Part shown: positions 1 through 5,290 of the stretch, in pieces
How positions within the stretch are numbered: the first letter of the stretch is position 1
Layout: every line of letters begins with the position of its first letter
From: Acidimicrobiia bacterium
GTDB lineage: Bacteria > Actinomycetota > Acidimicrobiia > Acidimicrobiales > Ilumatobacteraceae
Assembly (NCBI GenBank): GCA_009927565.1
Contig: RFMT01000331.1
Location: 1-5,290 of the forward strand
Direction of reading: 5' to 3'
DNA length: 5,290 nt
The notes under the pieces: model-generated
The model's input: only the letters and a program-made list of their open reading frames with translations
The model's database searches: none
Told to the model about the DNA's origin: nothing
Program-made: the position numbers and the translations under genes

Positions 1-597
1 GTGTTCGGCGTGAATCGTGTGGTCTTTGTCTGTGATCACATCCCACGTGCCGTCAGGGCGGTGATTGAGAGCAGTGACCCAAGTATTTGTGTAGACCTCG
101 GCGCCACGATTTTTTGCGCAAATCGCGTAGGCATGTGTAACGCCATAAGGGTCAACGCTGCCTTCGTCTTCATCGTAAAGAGCGCCGACAAAATATTTCT
201 CTTCAAGTAGAGGATTCAAAACTTTTGCTTCTTTGATCGAAATTATTTCCATTTTCATGCCGAGATAACGACCACGAGCATGAGCCATTTTCAGCCAGTC
301 AAGACGCTCAGGTGTGTCTGCAAGTTGAATGCCACCCGGCAGGTGAATGCCGCAGTTTTGGCCCGATTCTTTTTCGATTTCTTTGTAAAGATTGACCGTG
401 TACTGCTGCAAACGGGCCACGTTCGGGTCGCCGTTGAGGGTGTGCATGCCACCTGCGGCGTGCCATGTTGAACCCGCGGTGAGTTCTTTGCGTTCAACCA
501 GAACGACATCTGTCCAGCCTGCTTTTGTGAGGTGGTAGAGAACCGAGGCGCCGACCACGCCACCGCCGATCACGACAACTCGTGCTGAAGATTTCAT
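1..597 (-). CDS. FAD-dependent oxidoreductase, dimethylglycine/sarcosine dehydrogenase family (N-terminal part)
   Basis: The gene starts at ATG 597 and runs off the left edge; 199 residues are visible. Residues 6-35 form an FAD-binding Rossmann fold: RVVVIGGGVVGASVLYHL (6-23), with GxGxxG at 11-16 and the ribose-binding acid at Glu35 (VLVERKEL). ELTAGSTWHAAGG (38-50) matches the segment of dimethylglycine and sarcosine dehydrogenases in which the histidine, here His46, carries the covalently bound FAD. Further matches are LPGGIQLADTPERLDWL (86-102), EGSVDPYGVTHAYA (about 143-156) and DGTWDVIT near the edge. The family oxidises an N-methyl amine and passes electrons to ETF in bacteria and mitochondria; most members carry a C-terminal GcvT domain, which here would lie outside the window. 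The gene follows mttB by 41 nt and has a reasonable ribosome-binding site. It is a second member of the family in this cluster; the visible parts of the two are different domains, so they cannot be compared here. Confidence 0.92.
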   Translation of the reverse strand, partial: MKSSARVVVIGGGVVGASVLYHLTKAGWTDVVLVERKELTAGSTWHAAGGMHTLNGDPNVARLQQYTVNLYKEIEKESGQNCGIHLPGGIQLADTPERLDWLKMAHARGRYLGMKMEIISIKEAKVLNPLLEEKYFVGALYDEDEGSVDPYGVTHAYAICAKNRGAEVYTNTWVTALNHRPDGTWDVITDKDHTIHAEH

Positions 598-605
598 TTC
601 AAATA

Positions 606-612
606 CCTTTCG
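606..612 (-). promoter_or_regulatory. Ribosome-binding site of the downstream dehydrogenase gene
   Basis: On the minus strand CGAAAGG lies 8 nt before the ATG at 597. It is the clearest Shine-Dalgarno-like match in the intergenic gaps and supports this start codon over other choices. Confidence 0.55.
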
Positions 613-638
613 TTACTTTAATTTCTCGGTTTTGCACA

Positions 639-2186
639 CTAAAAATCTGTAGCGACGCCACCTTCGGCGACTCGGCGTTTAACAAATGCCTGCAATTCTT
701 CTTGAACTGCTGGGTCGATTGCTGGCGTCTTGTAAGCATCGAGCCAAGTCTTGGCAAGTTCAGTTGTCTTTGAGACAGCGGTTGGGCTGCCACCTTCTTG
801 CCAACTTTCATAGTTGCGCCAGTCTGAAATCATTGGCTTGTAGAAAGCATCACGAAAGCGATCTTGAGTGTGTTGAACTCCAAAGAAGTGACCACCCGGG
901 CCGACTTCACCGATTGCCTCATGGGCGAGAGTTGCTTCGTCGACAACTATCGGCTCAAGGTATGCGGCGACCATGCCCATAAGGTCGGCATCAAGAACGA
1001 ACTTTTCAAGTGACGAATGCAAGCCACCTTCCATCCATCCTGCACCGTGCATAACAAAATTCACGCCACCTTGAACTGCACCCCACAAAGAAAACACGCT
1101 TTCATATGCGGCCTGTGCATCAAGAGCATTTGCTGCGCAGACATTGCTAGAGCGATATGGCACTTTGTAACGCCGCGCGAGTTGACCGCCTGCCATCGCG
1201 GTGCGCATATATTCGGGTGTGCCAAACGCTGGTGCACCAGATTGCATGTCGACATTGCTAGTGAAGCCACCGTACGCAACCGGCGCGCCCGGTCGCACAA
1301 CTTGAGTGAACACCATGCCCGCGAGTGCTTCGGCGTTTTGTTGTGATAACGCACCAGCGAGAGTTATCGGCGCCATTGCGCCCGCCAAAGTAAATGGAGT
1401 GATGATAATAATCTGATTACGCGATGAGAACTCCATGATGCCCTGCAGCATCGGTGTATCGAGTCGCAGCGGTGATGAAGAGTTAATAATGCTGAAAACC
1501 GAAGGCTCACGGTCAAGCGTTGCGTCGTTGACTTGTCTTGCGATTCGGCACATCTCGAGCACGTCTTTGTTGCGTTGGCGGCCGAGGCTGTAGCAATGAA
1601 TCGCTTTGTCTGTCATCGTGAGAAGGTCATATGTTGTTTCGATGTGACGAATCGATGCATGTAGATCGATTGGCTCAACTGGGTAACCGCTGTTGAAGTG
1701 AATTATGTTGAAGACTTGCGTCAGCTTGAGGAGTTGCTGAAAGTCGGCGCGAGTGCCAGGGTGGCGCACGCCGTCGAGGCCGATGAAGTTCGGGGTGCTG
1801 GCCACCGAGCCGAAGGCCATCCAATTGCCGCCGATATTTAGTGTGTGCGCCGGATTGCGAGCGTGAAGTTTGAACTCGCTTGGGCAAGTCTTGATTGTCT
1901 CAAGCACCATTTCAGGATCAAACCGCACGCGCTCGTTTTCGACTTTCGCGCCAGCCTTCTTCATTAGTTCGCGGGCGTCAGGGTCGAGAAAGTCCATGCC
2001 ATAGTCAGAGAGAATTCGCAAACTTGCCAAGTGAATTGACTCGAGTTCGTCATCGCTGAGCACTTTGGTTGGCTCATAGCGCATGCGCGGTTGCTTGAAA
2101 GGTTTCTGATCAGGAAGTTTGACTTCGGTACTCGACGAGCGAGCGCGACCGCGACGACGGTTTGGCTCAAGACTCTCGGTAGTCAT
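639..2186 (-). CDS. mttB: Trimethylamine methyltransferase (MttB) family protein, non-pyrrolysine type
   Basis: This 515-residue protein belongs to the MttB/COG5598 family. It has a short arginine-rich tail (RRRGRAR, 10-16), an N-terminal helical part (VLSDDELESIHLASLRIL, 42-59), LHARNPAHTLNIGG (107-120), a barrel core with SGAPAFGTPEYMRTAMAGGQLARRYKVP (316-343, interrupted in parts), and the highly typical C-terminal block GPGGHFFGVQHTQDRFRDAF (429-448) followed by YESWQEGG. Methanogen MttB moves a methyl from trimethylamine to a corrinoid protein using pyrrolysine encoded by an in-frame TAG. This frame has no internal TAG, so it belongs with the non-Pyl homologues, of which MtgB uses glycine betaine. 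The symbol is family-level only. The ATG at 2186 is preferred because upstream in-frame codons offer no ATG, GTG or TTG. Its Shine-Dalgarno is weak. It lies between etfA and a dehydrogenase, fitting removal of the first methyl from a quaternary amine. No corrinoid partner is visible. Confidence 0.93.
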   Translation of the reverse strand: MTTESLEPNRRRGRARSSSTEVKLPDQKPFKQPRMRYEPTKVLSDDELESIHLASLRILSDYGMDFLDPDARELMKKAGAKVENERVRFDPEMVLETIKTCPSEFKLHARNPAHTLNIGGNWMAFGSVASTPNFIGLDGVRHPGTRADFQQLLKLTQVFNIIHFNSGYPVEPIDLHASIRHIETTYDLLTMTDKAIHCYSLGRQRNKDVLEMCRIARQVNDATLDREPSVFSIINSSSPLRLDTPMLQGIMEFSSRNQIIIITPFTLAGAMAPITLAGALSQQNAEALAGMVFTQVVRPGAPVAYGGFTSNVDMQSGAPAFGTPEYMRTAMAGGQLARRYKVPYRSSNVCAANALDAQAAYESVFSLWGAVQGGVNFVMHGAGWMEGGLHSSLEKFVLDADLMGMVAAYLEPIVVDEATLAHEAIGEVGPGGHFFGVQHTQDRFRDAFYKPMISDWRNYESWQEGGSPTAVSKTTELAKTWLDAYKTPAIDPAVQEELQAFVKRRVAEGGVATDF

Positions 2187-2217
2187 GAGATAAGACTCTA
2201 GTTTTTTTAGGTCAAAT

Positions 2218-2235
2218 CCCGAGCATTTTGTCGGG
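2218..2235. other. Short inverted repeat in the etfA-mttB gap
   Basis: CCCGA and TCGGG are separated by 8 nt and can form a 5-bp GC-rich stem in RNA of either strand. On the minus (coding) strand no uridine run follows, so it is not a convincing terminator for etfA. On the plus strand the stem is followed by T-rich sequence, but no plus-strand gene ends here. It could be a weak processing or attenuation element between etfA and mttB, or chance. Confidence 0.3.
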
Positions 2236-2253
2236 TTTTATGGTTTTTGAAGT

Positions 2254-3240
2254 CTATTTATTTTGACGGCGGCGAATTTCTGCTGAGATCGCAGGCACGA
2301 CCTTGTGCAAATCGCCGATTACGGCATAGCCCGCTTTGGTGACAATGTTCGCTTGTGCATCGGTATTGATCGCCAAAATGTTCTTTGATGCCATCGCCCC
2401 TACCCAGTGTTGAATGGCGCCAGAAATACCACACGCGATATAAATGTCCGGCGCGATACGCGTGCCGGTCTGACCGACTTGGTCGGTGTGGTTGCGCCAG
2501 CCATTGTTTGTTACTGCGCGCGAACATCCGACAACGCCGTTAAGCAGTGATGCGAGTTCTTCGAGCGGCGCGAACGCTTCGGCCGAACCAACACCGCGAC
2601 CGCCGCTGACTACGACAGGTGAAGTTGCGAGAGTGACGCCAGCAACTCGTTCAACACGATCTTGTACAAAGCTTTGTCTAACGCTCTCGTCAAGTTGCAC
2701 TTCTGTCGTTGAAATTGTTGGAGTTGTCGATGCGAGTTCTTCTTGTGGTTCGACTACATGGTTGGCAAGCGTCAAGAGCTTGATCGGTGCATCGAGTTGC
2801 GCTTCTTCGAGCAGTGAGCCACCCCAACGAGTACGAACAACCTTCAGAGGCTGCGAGCCGTTGAAATCTTTATCAAACTCTGAGCAATTCATTGCGGCTG
2901 GCAGGTCAAGGCGAGCGGCCGCCTGTGCGATTATCTCGTGGCCTCGTTCTGTGCCAGTACCGATGACAACACTTGGCGAAATTTTGCGCACAACTTGAGC
3001 GATTGACTCGCCCCATGCTTCTGGGCCAAAGTCGGTGAGCATCGAGTTGTGGGCCTGGTGCACTGTCGTAGCGCCAAAATTTGCAACAGTTTCGCTAAGA
3101 CGATCTGCGTTGGCGCCGATTGTAAGTGCTTCGAACTTTGTGTTCATTTGTCTGGCAAGATTTCGCGCGGCCGTTAACACTCCAAGAGAAGCGCTGGTCA
3201 TCGTGCCGCGATCGTGTTCGACTACTGCTAGAACCGTCAT
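2254..3240 (-). CDS. etfA: Electron transfer flavoprotein, alpha subunit
   Basis: This 328-residue protein has the usual EtfA length and ends in TAG. Domain I (about 1-190) begins MTVLAVVEHDRG and contains VVIGTGTERGHEIIAQAAARL (91-111). Domain II is the FAD-binding part: SGGRG (212-216), SRA (240-242), QVGQTG (254-259) and IYIACGISGAIQHWVG with AIN ending at residue 292, which fits the classic ETF-alpha signature fully. GDLHKVVP (309-316) is the usual C-terminal segment. It forms the FAD-carrying heterodimer with EtfB. Its ATG overlaps the etfB stop in an ATGA, and an AGGTG ribosome-binding site lies inside the etfB end, so the two subunits are translationally coupled, in keeping with equal amounts. 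Placement between an FAD/GcvT dehydrogenase and an MttB-family gene suggests an ETF devoted to N-methyl amine oxidation rather than the general fatty acid pathway; that is inference. Confidence 0.97.
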   Translation of the reverse strand: MTVLAVVEHDRGTMTSASLGVLTAARNLARQMNTKFEALTIGANADRLSETVANFGATTVHQAHNSMLTDFGPEAWGESIAQVVRKISPSVVIGTGTERGHEIIAQAAARLDLPAAMNCSEFDKDFNGSQPLKVVRTRWGGSLLEEAQLDAPIKLLTLANHVVEPQEELASTTPTISTTEVQLDESVRQSFVQDRVERVAGVTLATSPVVVSGGRGVGSAEAFAPLEELASLLNGVVGCSRAVTNNGWRNHTDQVGQTGTRIAPDIYIACGISGAIQHWVGAMASKNILAINTDAQANIVTKAGYAVIGDLHKVVPAISAEIRRRQNK

Positions 3241-4004
3241 TTGAAGACACCTAACTCTTCAAGAAGGTCAACGACTGCGGGTGCGGCTTCTGGGCCATTG
3301 CCAAGAATGACGGTGTTGCTGGCGCGCTCGGGTGGTCGACGCAAAGTGATGAGTTTTAGTCCACCAGTGTCGCCCGTAGCTTCTGATCTATCGATCGCAA
3401 CTTTTTTAGATGCAAGTCGACCTTTCATCGTCGGGTAGCGCGGCAAATTGATGCCTTCTTTAATGCCGACACAGGCGGGCATCTTCAATTTGTAAATTTC
3501 AACACCCGCATCGCTCTCGCGACGAACAACGGCTACACCATTTTCGATTTCGAGACCCTTGGCGCCATTGACAATTGGTCGTTCGAGTTTCAATGCTGCA
3601 CGGACGCCTACTTGATAACCGCAAGAATCTGCAGATTCATTGCCGAACAAAACTAAATCGTATTTTCCGTTTTTGGTTTCTAGTTCGGAAATCACTTTGG
3701 AAATCGCTTGAGCAGTTTTTTGTGGATCCCAATCTGCGGTGTCAATGGGTACGAGAACCGCTTTTGTTGCGCCAACACTTACGGCGGTTCGCAATTGCTC
3801 TTCGGCTTCGGCTGGTCCGAGCGTTAGCACGGTTACATCGCCACCGTGTTTTTCGATCAACTGCACTGCTTGTTCGACGGCGCACTCTTCGTGAGGACTA
3901 ACGGTAAATCCCAAAAACGCAGTATCAACTTGTTGACCATCGCTGGTGATGTTGATACGTGCGCCAGGAGCTGGCACGCGTTTGACGCAGACGAGAATGT
4001 TCAT
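3237..4004 (-). CDS. etfB: Electron transfer flavoprotein, beta subunit
   Basis: This is a 255-residue protein, the usual EtfB length, starting at ATG 4004 and ending in TGA. It opens with MNILVCVKRVPAPG, the typical first strand and loop. SPHEECAVEQAVQL (36-49) is the family's conserved acidic helix, and VTVLTLGP (57-64) and the strand-plus-loop LVLFGNESADSCGYQVG (117-133) form the nucleotide-binding core. The region around 160-180 (RRESDAGVEIYKLKMPACVG) is a loose version of the ETF-beta signature, and PRYPTMKGRLASKK (188-201) is the usual segment near the C-terminus. EtfB pairs with EtfA; the heterodimer carries FAD and usually AMP and shuttles electrons from flavin dehydrogenases to ETF:quinone oxidoreductase. 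No clear Shine-Dalgarno sequence lies in the 16 nt upstream, so translation may depend on coupling to the preceding gene. The AMP-loop residues differ from the common DDxxQTGQ form, so the bound nucleotide should not be assumed. Confidence 0.95.
   Translation of the reverse strand: MNILVCVKRVPAPGARINITSDGQQVDTAFLGFTVSPHEECAVEQAVQLIEKHGGDVTVLTLGPAEAEEQLRTAVSVGATKAVLVPIDTADWDPQKTAQAISKVISELETKNGKYDLVLFGNESADSCGYQVGVRAALKLERPIVNGAKGLEIENGVAVVRRESDAGVEIYKLKMPACVGIKEGINLPRYPTMKGRLASKKVAIDRSEATGDTGGLKLITLRRPPERASNTVILGNGPEAAPAVVDLLEELGVFK
3248..3252 (-). promoter_or_regulatory. Ribosome-binding site of etfA inside the end of etfB
   Basis: On the minus strand AGGTG lies 7 nt before the etfA ATG, within the last codons of etfB. 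Together with the ATGA overlap of stop and start at 3237-3240 it points to coupled translation of the two ETF subunits. Confidence 0.55.
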
Positions 4005-4020
4005 CGTTGTTTGGCTGTGG

Positions 4021-5290
4021 CTAGCTCTTCATACGTGCGTCATTTGGGTCAAACAATGGTTGACTGCCGACGCGCGCAACGCGCACTGGGAAGAGTTCGT
4101 TCATATACATAACTCGAAGTTCGTTGCCTTCGACCGCGTGTTCTGGTGTTAAGTAGGCGAGCATCAAGTATTTGCCGAGCGATGGTGCAGCACCTGCGGT
4201 TGTCACGCGCGAGACACGGCCCTTGGCATCAACAATTCGGTCGCCAGACTTTGTCAAGATCGGTTCGTTGCCACCGGTTGGATAGCGCTTAATGCCAGCC
4301 TTGCTCGTGTTGTCGATCATTTCGAGAGTGCACATGATTGCGCACGGCTTTTCTTCGCGGGCTTTCATGTATGCAGCCTTGCCAATGAAATCAGCCGACT
4401 TCACTTTTGGTCGATTGAGACCGGCCTCGACAGGGTTGTATTCGCTCTCAAGTTCGGCACCCATCAATCGGTAGCCCTTTTCGATGCGACCAGTGACGGC
4501 GTAAACGCCCATACCTACCGGGATGATGCCAAACTCTTCGCCGGCTTTGGCGATTGAGTCCCACAGACGAAGACCGTGCTCCATTTTGGTGTAGACCTCC
4601 CAACCATTTTCTCCGACATAAGAAATTCGGAACATAGTCGCGGGAACGCCGTCGATAAGTACTTCACGAACTGAGCCATATGGGAAGTTATTTTGCGATA
4701 CGTCGAATGGCACAAGTTTGCCTTCGGCGTTGATATTTTGTGTCGCCTTGGCCATTGTCTTTTCGGCGTTTGGTCCCCAGACACCAATTGTGCAAAGTGC
4801 GCTCGACATATCGGTGAACGTCACCGAACCATCTTGCGGCATGAATTTGGAGAACCAATATTTATCGCGACCGCCGTCGAATGCTCCGGTAATTACACGG
4901 AAGTGTTGGTCGGCAAGACGCATGATTGTGAGGTCACCACGGAACCCGCCACCCGGAGTAAGCAGCGGTGTGTAAACCGAACGTCCTACAGGTACGTCGA
5001 CGTTGTTGACGCACATGTATTGCAAAAACTTGACTACGCCTGGTCCAGTGAAATCAAACTCATTGAATGCCGTGAGGTCGACCATGCCGACTGACTCGCG
5101 CATCTGGAGATGCTCAGCGTTTGTAATTGGCGACCACCATCTAGCGTCCCACTCGTGCGGGCGAGCCTCGCATGCGCCCTTGAATTTGCTTACGAGTTTT
5201 TCATTGGATGCAAACCATTGCGGCCGTTCCCATCCGCGAGCATCAAAGAAAGTCGCACCGGCTGCCTCTTCGCGCGGGTAGAAGGGGCTT
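4021..5290 (-). CDS. FAD-dependent oxidoreductase with GcvT domain, dimethylglycine/sarcosine dehydrogenase family (C-terminal part)
   Basis: The frame is open to the right edge and ends at a TAG stop. The 422 visible residues are about half of a protein that is usually some 800 residues long; the FAD-binding N-terminal half is outside the window. The first ~30 visible residues (PREEAAGATFFDARGWERPQWF) match the linker that joins the FAD oxidoreductase domain to the folate domain, so the apparent ATG at 5103 is internal and not the start. A GCV_T domain follows: GRSVYTPLLTPGGGFRGDLT (visible residues 102-121, with an Asp at the position that typically contacts folate), YVGENGWEV (224-232) and RIEKGYRLMGAEL (268-280). 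A GCV_T C-terminal barrel lies at about 315-410 and ends in GSQPLFDPNDARM. Family members oxidise N-methyl groups of dimethylglycine or sarcosine in the cytoplasm, and the GcvT part transfers the one-carbon unit to tetrahydrofolate as methylene-THF. The next gene, etfB, starts 16 nt downstream, which suggests EtfAB is the electron acceptor. The exact substrate cannot be read from this half. Confidence 0.92.
   Translation of the reverse strand, partial: SPFYPREEAAGATFFDARGWERPQWFASNEKLVSKFKGACEARPHEWDARWWSPITNAEHLQMRESVGMVDLTAFNEFDFTGPGVVKFLQYMCVNNVDVPVGRSVYTPLLTPGGGFRGDLTIMRLADQHFRVITGAFDGGRDKYWFSKFMPQDGSVTFTDMSSALCTIGVWGPNAEKTMAKATQNINAEGKLVPFDVSQNNFPYGSVREVLIDGVPATMFRISYVGENGWEVYTKMEHGLRLWDSIAKAGEEFGIIPVGMGVYAVTGRIEKGYRLMGAELESEYNPVEAGLNRPKVKSADFIGKAAYMKAREEKPCAIMCTLEMIDNTSKAGIKRYPTGGNEPILTKSGDRIVDAKGRVSRVTTAGAAPSLGKYLMLAYLTPEHAVEGNELRVMYMNELFPVRVARVGSQPLFDPNDARMKS

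Noticed and set aside
291..563. Minus-strand 90-codon open frame
   Set aside because: It is an out-of-frame reading inside the second FAD oxidoreductase gene, whose true frame carries the GxGxxG and STWHAAG motifs.
618..641. Possible readthrough of the mttB TAG as pyrrolysine
   Set aside because: Readthrough adds only six codons before a TAA, and the family's C-terminal block is already complete; pyrrolysine in MttB is internal to the barrel.
2187..2215. A TTGACC and TATCTC pair with 17-nt spacing on the minus strand, resembling a -35/-10 promoter for mttB
   Set aside because: The -10-like element abuts the ATG, so transcription would begin inside the coding region and skip the start codon.
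2486..2998. Plus-strand 170-codon open frame, rich in Ser and Thr
   Set aside because: It lies antisense to etfA, whose full signature motifs are intact; the composition is what antisense reading of that gene gives.
4693..5094. Plus-strand 133-codon open frame
   Set aside because: It is antisense to the well-conserved GcvT domain and shows no recognisable domain.
5101..5103. ATG as the start of the right-hand dehydrogenase gene
   Set aside because: The frame is open upstream to the edge and encodes the typical linker of the family, so the gene continues out of the window.

Overview
The window holds one minus-strand gene cluster that fills it almost edge to edge. Read in the direction of transcription (right to left) it contains: the C-terminal half of an FAD-dependent oxidoreductase with a GcvT-type aminomethyltransferase domain (dimethylglycine/sarcosine dehydrogenase family, cut by the right edge); etfB; etfA; a trimethylamine methyltransferase (MttB, COG5598) family gene; and the FAD-binding N-terminus of a second dimethylglycine/sarcosine dehydrogenase-type gene (cut by the left edge). 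Gaps are 16 nt, a 4-nt overlap, 67 nt and 41 nt, so a single operon is likely. No plus-strand gene, RNA gene, mobile element, CRISPR array or clear repeat was seen; the longer plus-strand open frames are antisense shadows of these genes.

The organism is bacterial, with roughly balanced base composition and a respiratory ETF system. An aerobic, heterotrophic bacterium is the natural reading, possibly a marine or freshwater actinobacterium (Acidimicrobiia-like) or an alphaproteobacterium. That placement is an impression from protein style, not a demonstrated affiliation. Three of the four visible stop codons are TAG, and the MttB-family frame has no internal TAG, so there is no sign of pyrrolysine decoding here.

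The genes make sense together as a methylated-amine demethylation pathway. A non-pyrrolysine MttB homologue would take the first methyl from a quaternary amine such as glycine betaine. The FAD/GcvT enzymes would oxidise the resulting tertiary or secondary N-methyl amine and pass the one-carbon unit to tetrahydrofolate. EtfAB would carry the electrons to the quinone pool through an ETF:quinone oxidoreductase that is not in the window. The families are secure; the substrates and the order of steps are inferred. The corrinoid protein and the methyl-corrinoid:acceptor methyltransferase that MttB homologues normally work with are not visible and may lie beyond the edges.
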